From positions 2,481,074 to 2,514,235 of the forward strand of contig NZ_GG657738.1 in NCBI RefSeq assembly GCF_000158815.1: DNA of 33,162 nt, written 5' to 3'. Under the pieces are notes generated by a model, which was not told the DNA's origin, ran no database searches, and was given only the letters and a program-made list of their open reading frames with translations. Within the stretch, counting starts at the first letter, position 1, and each line of letters begins with the position of its first letter. Source of the DNA: Micromonospora sp. ATCC 39149 (GTDB taxonomy: Bacteria > Actinomycetota > Actinomycetes > Mycobacteriales > Micromonosporaceae). The position numbers and the translations under genes are program-made. Below, piece after piece: positions 7,839-14,846 of this stretch.

Positions 7839-9689
7839 ATGAGTCAACCGCGCTCGCGCGGTCGGGCGGTGCTGCGTCACCTCGCGGTGCCGGCCCTCGC
7901 ACTGGCTGTCGTCGCCACGCTGCCGGCCGCCACGCGGCCCGCGCCGGCCCCGGCCGCCGACCCCTGGGCGGCCCTCGCCCCGGTCTCGGTTTCCTACGCC
8001 AAACCCACCGGCGGCGAGGTCAAGGGCAACTTCCTCAGCTACAACGACTTCCACGGCGCCATCGACCCGCCGGGCGGCAGCGGCGCCGTGGTCAACGGCA
8101 CCCCGGCCGGCGGCGTGGAGTACCTCGCCACCTGGCTCAAGAAGCTCCGTGCCGAGGCCAAGGCCGAGGGGCGGGTCACCACCACCGTCGGCGCCGGCGA
8201 CCTGATCGGGGCGACCCCGCTGGTCAGCGCCGCGTTCCACGACGAGCCGACCATCGAGCTGATGGACGAGATCGGCCTGGAGATCAGCTCCGTCGGCAAC
8301 CACGAGTTCGACGAGGGCGTCGACGAGCTGATCCGGCTCAACAAGGGCGGTTGCCACCCGGTCGACGGCTGCCAGGACGGTGACGGCTTCGCGGGCGCGA
8401 AGTTCACCTACCTCGCCGCCAACACCATCAGCAAGAAGACCAAGCTGCCGATCCTGCCCCCGGTGGACGTCAAGTTCGTCGGCGGCGTGCCGGTCGGCTT
8501 CGTCGGGGTCACCCTGGAGGGCACCCCCGGCATCGTGAACCCGGCCGGCATCACCAAGGTCACCTTCAAGGACGAGGTGGAGACCGCCAACAAGTGGGGC
8601 GGCCTGCTCAAGCTGTTCGGCGTCAAGGCGATGGTGCTGCTGGTGCACGAGGGCGGCGCGCAGTCCCCGCCGCCGAGCACCCCGGGCGTCTCCGACTGCG
8701 CCAACTTCTCCGGCCCGATCGTCGACATCGTCAAGGGCCTGCGCCCGGAGTTCGGCCTGGTCGTCTCCGGCCACACCCACCGGTTCTACTCCTGCTCGCT
8801 GCCGAACTCCTCCGGCCAGCCCAGCGTGGTCACCAGCGCCGGTAGCAACGGCCAGCTGATCACCGACGTCGACTACTCCCTCAACCGGCGCACCGGCCGG
8901 TTCACCGGGATCTCGGCCCGCAACGTCATCGTGGAGAACGGCATCCGCAACGCCGACGGCACCTGGCAGCAGACCAGCCCCGGCGTGTACGCCCGCAACC
9001 CCGAGCTGGTGGACGCGGGCGCGAAGACGCTGGCCGACAAGTACCGCACCGCGGTCGCCCCGATCGCCAACGAGGTGATCGGGAAGATCAGCGCCGACAT
9101 CGTCCGGGACGCCCAGCCCAACGGCGAGAGCCCGCTCGGCGACGTGATCGCCGACGCGCAGCTCGCGTACACGAAGAACAATGGGGCGCAGATCGCGCTG
9201 ATGAACCCGGGCGGCGTGCGGGCCTCGCTGTCGTACGGTGCGTCGGCCGGCGGCGAGGCGCCGGGCGAGGTGACCTACGGCGAGGCGTTCTCCGTGCAGC
9301 CGTTCAACAACCTCGTGGTCACCCAGGCATTCACCGGGGCGCAGCTCAAGAACGTGCTGGAGCAGCAGTTCGTGGGCTTCAACGGGCAGACCACCCAGCG
9401 AATCCTCCAGGTCTCCGCCGGGCTGACCTACTCGTACGACAGCACCGCCCCGGTGGGCTCCCGGGTGAGCGCCCTGGCGCTGAACGGGACCCCGATCGAC
9501 CCGGCGGCCAGCTACAAGGTCACCACGAACGACTTCCTGGCCAACGGCGGTGACGGCTTCACGGAGCTGAAGGGCGGCACCGGCCGCACCACCGCCCCCG
9601 GCTTCGACATCGACGCACTGGTGACGTACCTGGGCGCGGGCGACCCGGTCGCCCCGGGCCCGGCGAACCGCATCACCCGCCTCGGCTGA
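7839..9689 (+). CDS. Secreted bifunctional metallophosphatase/5'-nucleotidase
   Basis: A 616-residue exported nucleotidase that would release phosphate from extracellular nucleotides. An Arg-rich start and hydrophobic core with an Ala-Pro-rich end (about residues 1-40) form a signal peptide. The dimetal phosphatase domain has NDFHG (D70, H72), GAGDLIG (D121), GNHEFD (N154, H155), LLVHEGG (H270) and GHTH (311-314). The C-terminal substrate-binding domain has NPGGVRASL, QPFNNLVV and NDFLANGGDGF, which set base recognition in this family. There is no sortase motif or C-terminal anchor, so it is probably released. The ATG at 7839 follows GGGAGA by six bases. A palindromic repeat begins six bases after the stop. 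Confidence 0.93.
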   Translation: MSQPRSRGRAVLRHLAVPALALAVVATLPAATRPAPAPAADPWAALAPVSVSYAKPTGGEVKGNFLSYNDFHGAIDPPGGSGAVVNGTPAGGVEYLATWLKKLRAEAKAEGRVTTTVGAGDLIGATPLVSAAFHDEPTIELMDEIGLEISSVGNHEFDEGVDELIRLNKGGCHPVDGCQDGDGFAGAKFTYLAANTISKKTKLPILPPVDVKFVGGVPVGFVGVTLEGTPGIVNPAGITKVTFKDEVETANKWGGLLKLFGVKAMVLLVHEGGAQSPPPSTPGVSDCANFSGPIVDIVKGLRPEFGLVVSGHTHRFYSCSLPNSSGQPSVVTSAGSNGQLITDVDYSLNRRTGRFTGISARNVIVENGIRNADGTWQQTSPGVYARNPELVDAGAKTLADKYRTAVAPIANEVIGKISADIVRDAQPNGESPLGDVIADAQLAYTKNNGAQIALMNPGGVRASLSYGASAGGEAPGEVTYGEAFSVQPFNNLVVTQAFTGAQLKNVLEQQFVGFNGQTTQRILQVSAGLTYSYDSTAPVGSRVSALALNGTPIDPAASYKVTTNDFLANGGDGFTELKGGTGRTTAPGFDIDALVTYLGAGDPVAPGPANRITRLG

Positions 9690-9695
9690 GCGGGC

Positions 9696-9745
9696 AAGGA
9701 GGGGCCCCTTGTTAACGCATACGGTAGAGAAGGGGCCCCTTCTCA
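9696..9745 (+). repeat. 50-bp dispersed palindromic repeat, copy 1
   Basis: The element begins AAGGAGGGGCCCCTT, continues through GTTAACGC, and ends in an 18-bp perfect palindrome, GAGAAGGGGCCCCTTCTC (9727-9744). It matches the element at 28705-28754, read on the other strand, at 47 of 50 positions. It lies six bases past the nucleotidase stop in the sense orientation. As RNA both palindromes would fold with GGCC loops, so it could end or attenuate transcription. Confidence 0.9.
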
Positions 9746-9776
9746 CACCTGCTGGGCGAGGAGTCGGCGCGAACGC

Positions 9777-9806
9777 TTGCGGAGCGGGCCGGCGGGTCGG
9801 CATACT
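9777..9806 (+). promoter_or_regulatory. Predicted promoter of the chorismate mutase leader
   Basis: TTGCGG (9777-9782) and CATACT (9801-9806) are separated by 18 bases. The expected transcription start, six to eight bases after the -10, falls on or next to the GTG of the leader ORF at 9814. The leader message would therefore be leaderless, a common initiation mode in actinobacteria and consistent with the missing Shine-Dalgarno sequence. Confidence 0.5.
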
Positions 9807-9813
9807 CGACGAC

Positions 9814-9879
9814 GTGTTCGGTCAGCGCTTCTACTTTTACTACGGCACCGGGAGTCCGGCAGCCGTGGGTCGCGCCTGA
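9814..9879 (+). CDS. Leader peptide (21 aa) with FYFYY run, putative attenuator sensor
   Basis: A short ORF from GTG 9814 to TGA 9877-9879. Codons 6-10 (9829-9843) read TTC TAC TTT TAC TAC, five aromatic codons in a row, with another Phe at codon 2. TTT is a rare codon in such GC-rich DNA. It is followed 17 bases later by a strong intrinsic terminator and then by the chorismate mutase gene, whose pathway makes Phe and Tyr. The order sensor peptide, terminator, biosynthetic gene is the classical attenuation layout known for trp, leu and ilv genes. No ribosome-binding site is visible; a leaderless start fits the predicted promoter. It was recognised by eye and conservation is not tested. Confidence 0.8.
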   Translation: MFGQRFYFYYGTGSPAAVGRA

Positions 9880-9895
9880 TCAGATCAGACCTACG

Positions 9896-9928
9896 AAAGC
9901 CCCGGGCTCTGGAGAGCCCGGGGCTTTT
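9896..9928 (+). terminator. Attenuator terminator upstream of chorismate mutase
   Basis: A stem of 12 bp (AGCCCCGGGCTC, 9898-9909, against GAGCCCGGGGCT, 9914-9925), extendable by A-U pairs to 9896/9927, with a TGGA loop and a TTTT tract at 9925-9928. A competing pairing exists: GGAGTCCGG (9851-9859, inside the leader ORF just after the aromatic codons) can pair over 9 bp, with two G-U pairs, with CCGGGCTCT (9902-9910). That would block the terminator's left arm. Confidence 0.85.
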
Positions 9929-9975
9929 CCGTCCCGGGATCCGGGCACCGGGCCCGACGTCCGAGGGGTACGGCG

Positions 9976-10497
9976 ATGATGACAGACGTGGTGGAGCAGA
10001 ACGGCAGCGTGGCGCGGTCCCGTCCGCAGGGTGGCCAGGACGGTGTCACCCAGGCGAGCGCCGGTAACAACAGCACTGGCAGCGGCAACGCCGGCCCCGC
10101 CGGCAACAGCAGCGCGGGTGGAAACGTGGGCCCCGCCGGCAACAGCGGCACGGGCAGCGGTCCCGCCGGCAAGGCCGGCAACACGGGCGGCGGGCGGGCC
10201 GAGGGGGCACCGCCGGCCGCCGGATCGACCCGGACCGGCACCGACGACTCGGCGGCGGCGGCGCGGATCGTCGCCATCCGGGAGCGGATAGACGAGATCG
10301 ACAGCACCCTGATCGCGCTGTGGCAGGAGCGGGCCGTCCTGTCGCAGGAGGTCGGCGCGACTCGGATGGCCTCCGGGGGCACCCGGCTGGTGCTGTCGCG
10401 GGAGCGGGAGATCCTGGAGCGGTTCCGGCAGGTCCTGGGCACCGACGGCACCCAGTTGGCCCTGCTGCTGCTCCGCGCCGGCCGCGGCCCGCTGTAG
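9976..10497 (+). CDS. AroQ-type chorismate mutase with disordered N-terminus
   Basis: A 173-residue protein whose last 80 residues (about 94-173) form an all-alpha chorismate mutase domain (chorismate to prephenate, the entry to Phe and Tyr). Helix 1 is IRERIDEIDSTLIALWQER, followed by VLSQEVGATRMASGG and the SREREILERFR active-site helix, ending LLLRAGRGPL as in the short intracellular actinobacterial enzymes. In mycobacteria this enzyme (Rv0948c) is activated by DAHP synthase; the same may hold here. Residues 1-90 are low-complexity Gly/Asn/Ser/Ala with repeated GPAGN-like units, not part of the catalytic fold. ATG 9976 follows GAGGGG by seven bases; ATG 9979 is an alternative. Expression is probably controlled by the upstream attenuator. 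Confidence 0.9.
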   Translation: MMTDVVEQNGSVARSRPQGGQDGVTQASAGNNSTGSGNAGPAGNSSAGGNVGPAGNSGTGSGPAGKAGNTGGGRAEGAPPAAGSTRTGTDDSAAAARIVAIRERIDEIDSTLIALWQERAVLSQEVGATRMASGGTRLVLSREREILERFRQVLGTDGTQLALLLLRAGRGPL

Positions 10498-10588
10498 CGG
10501 CACCACGGCCCCCTCGCCAGGGACGGACGGCGCTCACACCGACCGGCCAGGCACCCGACGCCCGCCGACGCGGGCCGGACATAGAGCA

Positions 10589-10625
10589 ACCGCCTGCCGG
10601 CGTCGCGGGGACGCCGGCAGGCGGT
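10589..10625. terminator. Bidirectional hairpin between convergent genes
   Basis: A perfect 16-bp stem (ACCGCCTGCCGGCGTC, 10589-10604, against 10610-10625) with a GCGGG loop. It lies between the convergent chorismate mutase (ends 10497) and the peptide-transporter ATPase gene (ends 10653). There is no U-tract on either side, so termination is inferred from its strength and placement. Confidence 0.75.
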
Positions 10626-10652
10626 CGGGTGTCGCGGGTCAGCCGGGGAGGC

Positions 10653-11666
10653 TCAGGCCTCGTGGCTGGCGACGATCTCGCGCTTCTCCGCGAAGTGACA
10701 GGCGCTCGGGTGGTCCGAGCCGGAGCGGATCTCCAGCAGCGGGACCTGCTCGGCGCAGACGTCCTGCGCCTTCCAGCACCGGGTGCGGAACCGGCAGCCC
10801 GAGGGCGGGCTGATCGGCGACGGGACGTCGCCGGTGAGCCGGATAATCGCCTTCTGGTCGCGCAGCGTCGGGTCCGGCACCGGCACCGCCGACAGCAGCG
10901 CCTGGGTGTACGGGTGGGTGGGCCGCTCGTAGATCTCGTCCTCGGTGCCGATCTCGACGATCTTGCCGAGGTACATCACCGCGACCCGGTCCGACAGGTG
11001 CCGGACCACCGACAGATCGTGGGCGATGAAGACGTACGACAGGCCGAACTCGGCCTGGAGCTTCTCCAGCAGGTTCATCACCTGGGCCTGGATGGACACG
11101 TCCAGGGCCGACACCGGCTCGTCGCAGACGATGATCTCCGGCCGTAGGGCCAGCGCCCGGGCGATGCCGATGCGCTGCCGCTGGCCGCCGGAGAACTGGT
11201 GCGGGTACCGGTTGATGTGCTCCGGGTTCAACCCGACCAGGTCGAGCAGTTCCTTGACCTTCTCCCGTCGGCTGCCCTTCGGGGCCACCTCGGGGTGGAT
11301 CTCGAACGGCTCGCCGATCAGGTCGCCCACCGTCATCCGGGGGTTCAGCGAGGTGTACGGGTCCTGCATGACCAGCTGGATCTGCCGGCGCAGCCGGCGC
11401 AGCGCGCCGCCGGAGAGCTTGGAGATGTCCTGGCCCTTGTAGTTCACACTGCCGGCGGTCGGCCGCTCCAGGTTCATCAACACCCGGGCCAGCGTCGACT
11501 TGCCGCAGCCTGACTCGCCGACCACGCCGAGCGTCTCGCCGGCCCTGAGCTCCAGCGAAACCCCGTCGACGGCCTTGACGTGCCCGATGGTCTTCTTGAA
11601 CACCACGCCGCGGGTGACGGGGTAGTGCTTGACCAGGTCACGGACTTCGAGGATGTTCTCAGTCAC
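10653..11666 (-). CDS. Oligopeptide/dipeptide ABC transporter ATP-binding protein (OppF/DppF type)
   Basis: The 337-residue second ATPase of a peptide importer. Walker A is GESGCGKST, the Q-loop is [10 protein letters not shown], the signature is [10 protein letters not shown], Walker B is IIVCDEP, and the switch region is FIAHDLSVV. The C-terminal oligopeptide-transporter domain has GCRFRTRC and further Cys residues, the motif that binds an iron-sulfur cluster in some Opp/Dpp ATPases. The GTG start at 11666 overlaps the stop of the upstream ATPase in GTGACTGA, showing translational coupling. It is the last gene of the operon and is followed by a 16-bp hairpin. Confidence 0.95.
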   Translation of the reverse strand: MTENILEVRDLVKHYPVTRGVVFKKTIGHVKAVDGVSLELRAGETLGVVGESGCGKSTLARVLMNLERPTAGSVNYKGQDISKLSGGALRRLRRQIQLVMQDPYTSLNPRMTVGDLIGEPFEIHPEVAPKGSRREKVKELLDLVGLNPEHINRYPHQFSGGQRQRIGIARALALRPEIIVCDEPVSALDVSIQAQVMNLLEKLQAEFGLSYVFIAHDLSVVRHLSDRVAVMYLGKIVEIGTEDEIYERPTHPYTQALLSAVPVPDPTLRDQKAIIRLTGDVPSPISPPSGCRFRTRCWKAQDVCAEQVPLLEIRSGSDHPSACHFAEKREIVASHEA

Positions 11667-12702
11667 GGTTCACCAGATCCTCAGCGAAGTGGCAGGCGCT
11701 GGCGCGGTCGGCGCCGATCTGCAGCAGCGGTGGCAGCTTCTCCTGGCAGACCGGCTGCGCCATGGGGCAGCGCGGGTTGAACGGGCAGCCCGGCGGGATG
11801 TTCATCAGGTTCGGCGGCAGGCCCTTGATGGTGCGGAGCTGCTGCCCCCGCTCGTCCATCCGCGGGATCGAGTCGATCAGGCCCATGGTGTACGGGTGCG
11901 CCGGCTTGGCGTACAGGTCGTACACGTTGGCTTCCTCGACGATCCGGCCGGCGTACATGACCGCGATCCGGTCCGCGACGTCGGCGACCACGCCGAGGTC
12001 GTGGGTGATCAGGATCAGGCCCATCTGCCGCTCGCGCTGGAGCTCGGCGAGCAGGTCCATGATCTGGGCCTGCACGGTCACGTCGAGCGCGGTGGTCGGC
12101 TCGTCGGCGATCAGCACCTCCGGGTCGAGCGCCAGCGACATCGCGATCATCGCGCGCTGCCGCATGCCACCGGAGAACTGGTGCGGGTAGTTGCTGAACC
12201 GGCCCTTGGCGTTCGGGATCTTGACCTGGTCGAGCATTTCGATCGCGCGCTTCTTGGCGTCGGCGCGACTGAGGCCGCGCCGGATCCGGAACTGCTCGGC
12301 GATCTGGAACCCGACCGTGAAGACGGGGTTCAGGGCGGAGAGCGCGTCCTGGAAGATCATCGCGATGCCCTCGCCGCGGATGCGGCGGCGCTCCTCGGCG
12401 GACATGGTGAGCATGTCCTTGCCGTGGAAGCGCACCTGGCCGCCGGTGACGAAGCCGGGCGGCGTGTCGAGGATGCCCATGACGGTCTGCGCGGTGACGC
12501 TCTTGCCGGAGCCGGACTCGCCGAGCACGGCGAGGGTCTCCCCCGCGTCGACGTGGTAGGTGACGCCGTTGATGACCTTGGCAACGCCGTCGCGGGTGCG
12601 GAACTCCACCCGCAGGTCCTCGACCTCCAGGAGGCGACCCGAGGGGCGGCCGGATCCGTCGGCCCCCGGCTTGGACTGCTCGGACACGAGAATGTCGGAC
12701 AA
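11659..12702 (-). CDS. Oligopeptide/dipeptide ABC transporter ATP-binding protein (OppD/DppD type)
   Basis: The 347-residue first ATPase of the importer; it pairs with the OppF-type subunit as a heterodimer. Walker A is GESGSGKSV, the Q-loop is IFQDALSALNP, the signature is QFSGGMRQRA, Walker B is VLIADEP, and the H-loop is LITHDLGVV. The C-terminus has GCPFNPRCPMAQPVC, the Cys-rich peptide-transporter motif. The start is TTG at 12702, supported by AGGGGAG about seven bases upstream; no ATG or GTG fits as well. It lies 11 bases after the permease stop. An N-terminal extension of about 24 polar residues precedes the ABC fold. Confidence 0.95.
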   Translation of the reverse strand: MSDILVSEQSKPGADGSGRPSGRLLEVEDLRVEFRTRDGVAKVINGVTYHVDAGETLAVLGESGSGKSVTAQTVMGILDTPPGFVTGGQVRFHGKDMLTMSAEERRRIRGEGIAMIFQDALSALNPVFTVGFQIAEQFRIRRGLSRADAKKRAIEMLDQVKIPNAKGRFSNYPHQFSGGMRQRAMIAMSLALDPEVLIADEPTTALDVTVQAQIMDLLAELQRERQMGLILITHDLGVVADVADRIAVMYAGRIVEEANVYDLYAKPAHPYTMGLIDSIPRMDERGQQLRTIKGLPPNLMNIPPGCPFNPRCPMAQPVCQEKLPPLLQIGADRASACHFAEDLVNRD

Positions 12703-12713
12703 CTCAATCTCCC

Positions 12714-13697
12714 CTAGCGCAGTTTCGGATCGAGGGCCTCGCGGACCGCCTCACCGAGCATCACGAAGCTGAGGACGGCGGTGACGAGGAACGCGGAGGG
12801 GAAGAAGAGCAGGAAGGGCGAGACCCGGATGTAGTTCTGCGCTTCGCTGATCATGATGCCCCAGGAGACCACCGGGGTCTTCAGGCCGATGCCCAGGAAC
12901 GACAGCGTGGCCTCCGCGCCGATGAACGAGCCGACCATGATGGTGCCGTAGACCAGCAGCGGGGCGAGGCAGTTCGGCAGCAGGTGCTTGAGGATGATCC
13001 GGCCGGTACCGGCCCCCAGCGCCCGGGCCGCGACGATGTAGTCGGCCTCCTTCGTCGCCAGCACCGAGGAGCGCATCAGCCGCATCACGACCGGCCAGCT
13101 CAGCACGACCAGGGACATGATGACCAGCCCCATGATCTGCCACTCGTTGTTGCTCGACCCGGCCCCGTTGAAGGTGGTCAGGATGACGATCGCGCCGAGC
13201 ACGAAGGGCAGGCCGAAGAAGATGTCGGCGAAGCGGGAGAGCAGGGCGTCGACCCAGCCGCCGGCGTAACCGGCGATGATGCCGATCGTGCCGCCGATCA
13301 GCAGCGTGCCGATGGTGGAGATCAGGGCCACCACGATCGAGGCGCGGGCACCGTAGATGACCCGGGCGTAGACGTCTCGGCCCTGCACGTCGTAGCCGAA
13401 CCAGGCGGCGGCGGACGGCTCGACCCGGCTGCGGGACAGCGCGCCGTTGACCGGGTCACCGGAGGTGAACAGCGACGGGAAGGCCGCCATCGTCACGAAG
13501 ACCAGGATGAGGATCGCGGAGATCCAGAACAGCGGCTTGCGGCGCAGGTCGCGCCAGGCGTCGCCGAGCAGGCCGCGCGGCTTCTCCTTGCGGGCGTTCT
13601 CGGGCAGGCCGGCGGCGACGGGCGCGCCGGAGCCCGCCTCGGTGGGCACGGTAGCCGGCGGGGTCGAGACGATCGATGCGGTGCTGGGGTCACTCAT
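12714..13697 (-). CDS. Peptide ABC transporter permease (OppC/DppC type)
   Basis: A 327-residue inner-membrane permease. A Ser/Pro/Thr-rich cytoplasmic N-terminus of about 45 residues is followed by a first helix (FWISAILILVFVTMAAF), the periplasmic GYDVQGRDVYARVIYGAR motif typical of DppC, and five further helices. The EAA loop that docks the ATPases is VAARALGAGTGRIILKHLLPN. It ends with the conserved EALDPKLR. ATG 13697 was chosen because GAGGTGG lies about four bases upstream; a GTG at 13742 would add 15 residues derived from a repeat-like spacer. It forms the channel with the OppB-type permease encoded upstream. Confidence 0.94.
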   Translation of the reverse strand: MSDPSTASIVSTPPATVPTEAGSGAPVAAGLPENARKEKPRGLLGDAWRDLRRKPLFWISAILILVFVTMAAFPSLFTSGDPVNGALSRSRVEPSAAAWFGYDVQGRDVYARVIYGARASIVVALISTIGTLLIGGTIGIIAGYAGGWVDALLSRFADIFFGLPFVLGAIVILTTFNGAGSSNNEWQIMGLVIMSLVVLSWPVVMRLMRSSVLATKEADYIVAARALGAGTGRIILKHLLPNCLAPLLVYGTIMVGSFIGAEATLSFLGIGLKTPVVSWGIMISEAQNYIRVSPFLLFFPSAFLVTAVLSFVMLGEAVREALDPKLR

Positions 13698-13780
13698 GCC
13701 GCCACCTCGCTGCGCTCGGTGCCAGGGCGGTGGCCCCGACACGCTGCGTTCATGACTCGTTCGCGACGCTGCTCACTCAT
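13694..13780 (-). CDS. Possible 28-residue bridging ORF between the two permease genes
   Basis: The 75 bases between the permease genes contain an ORF. Its ATG (13780) overlaps the upstream stop as ATGAGTGA, and its TGA overlaps the dppC-type start as ATGA. The peptide is Arg/Glu-rich (begins MSEQRRERVM, contains TERSEVAA) with no membrane segment or known family. It may only serve to keep ribosomes moving between the two genes, or it may be a chance product of a GAGCGCAGCGAG-type spacer repeat. I cannot show that it makes a functional peptide. Confidence 0.3.
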   Translation of the reverse strand: MSEQRRERVMNAACRGHRPGTERSEVAA

Positions 13781-14699
13781 AGCGGATCCTCGGGTCGAGA
13801 GCGGCGTAGAGCAGGTCCACCAGCAGGTTCATCAGGAGGTAGACGAGCACCAGGACCACCACGATGGAGACAACGGTAGCGCTCTCCTTGGTGACGATCG
13901 CCCGGAGGACGGCGCGGCCGATGCCGTTGATGCCGAAGATGCCCTCGGTGACGATCGCGCCGCCCATGAGCGCGCCGAGGTCGGTGCCGAGCAGGGTGAC
14001 GACCGGGATCAGCGAGTTGCGCAGCAGGTGCACGCCGACGACGCGCCGCATCGGCAGGCCCTTGGCGATGGCGGTACGGACGTAGTCGGCGCGGCGGTTC
14101 TCCGCGATGCTGGTGCGGGCCACCCGGGCGACGTACGCCATGGACGCGCTGCCGAGGACGAAGCCCGGCAGGAGCAGCTCGGACAGCCGCATCTCGTTGG
14201 AGACCGTCGGGTGGACGATGCCCCACTTGACGCCGAGCAGCCACTGGAGGACGAAGCCGACGACGAAGACCGGCAGCGCGATCAGGAAGAGCGTGGAGAC
14301 GAGGACCAGGTTGTCGAGGAAGCCGTTGCGCCGCAGGCCGGTCAGGACGCCCGCGCTCAGACCGATGATCGCCTCGATCGCCAGGGCCACCACGGCGAGC
14401 TTCAACGTGTTCGGGTACGCGGTGGCGATGATGTCGCCGACCGCGCGGTTGTTGAACGTGATGCCGAAGTCCCCCTGGAACAGGTTCTTCATGTAGGTCG
14501 CGTACTGCACCCAGATCGACTGGTCGAGCTGGTACTTCTCGGTCATGAAGTTGATGTACGAGTCCGGGCACCGGCGGTCGCCGCACTTGCCGGCGAACGG
14601 GTCGCCCGGCACGGACCAGACGAGCCAGTAGATCAGGAACGTCGTACCGATGAAGACCGGGACGAGTTGCAGTAGCCGTCTCAACAGATAACGGCCCAT
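13773..14699 (-). CDS. Peptide ABC transporter permease (OppB/DppB type)
   Basis: A 308-residue permease. It begins MGRYLLRRLLQLVPVF, the family's standard N-terminus, with helix 1 ending before SVPGDPFAG. Between helices 1 and 2 is the periplasmic section with two Cys residues (GKCGDRRCPDSY) and FGITFNNRAV. The EAA loop is RTAIAKGLPMRRVVGVHLLRN and the end is LYAALDPRIRYE. ATG 14699 has AGGAGG eight bases upstream; an upstream in-frame ATG at 14756 lacks support. It follows the lipoprotein gene after a 147-base gap that holds a stem-loop. Confidence 0.95.
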   Translation of the reverse strand: MGRYLLRRLLQLVPVFIGTTFLIYWLVWSVPGDPFAGKCGDRRCPDSYINFMTEKYQLDQSIWVQYATYMKNLFQGDFGITFNNRAVGDIIATAYPNTLKLAVVALAIEAIIGLSAGVLTGLRRNGFLDNLVLVSTLFLIALPVFVVGFVLQWLLGVKWGIVHPTVSNEMRLSELLLPGFVLGSASMAYVARVARTSIAENRRADYVRTAIAKGLPMRRVVGVHLLRNSLIPVVTLLGTDLGALMGGAIVTEGIFGINGIGRAVLRAIVTKESATVVSIVVVLVLVYLLMNLLVDLLYAALDPRIRYE

Positions 14700-14792
14700 G
14701 GGGTGGTCCTCCTGACAGGGGGCGCGTCGGACGGCCGCCGACACGGGTGACGTCAACCTGGCGGGGAGTGTTGTGTACTCCTCGCGGAACGG

Positions 14793-14832
14793 CCCCGGGT
14801 CGGACCCACCGGTAGGTGAGCCCGACCCGGGG
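14793..14832 (-). terminator. Stem-loop between lipoprotein gene and permease genes
   Basis: CCCCGGGTCGG (14793-14803) pairs with CCGACCCGGGG (14822-14832) across an 18-base loop that can itself fold partly (CACC/GGTG). It begins 14 bases after the lipoprotein stop. In solute-binding-protein operons such structures usually stabilise the first message or cause partial termination, so that the binding protein is made in excess; that role is inferred. Confidence 0.65.
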
Positions 14833-14846
14833 TCAGACCGAACGGA

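Noticed and set aside
5167..7842. Long open frame on the plus strand opposite pcrA
   Set aside because: It is the antisense of a well-supported helicase gene. Its sequence is Arg/Gly/Pro-rich with no domain, which is usual for antisense frames in GC-rich DNA.
7428..9803. 791-codon minus-strand frame opposite the 5'-nucleotidase
   Set aside because: Antisense shadow; the plus strand shows a complete signal peptide and metallophosphatase motifs.
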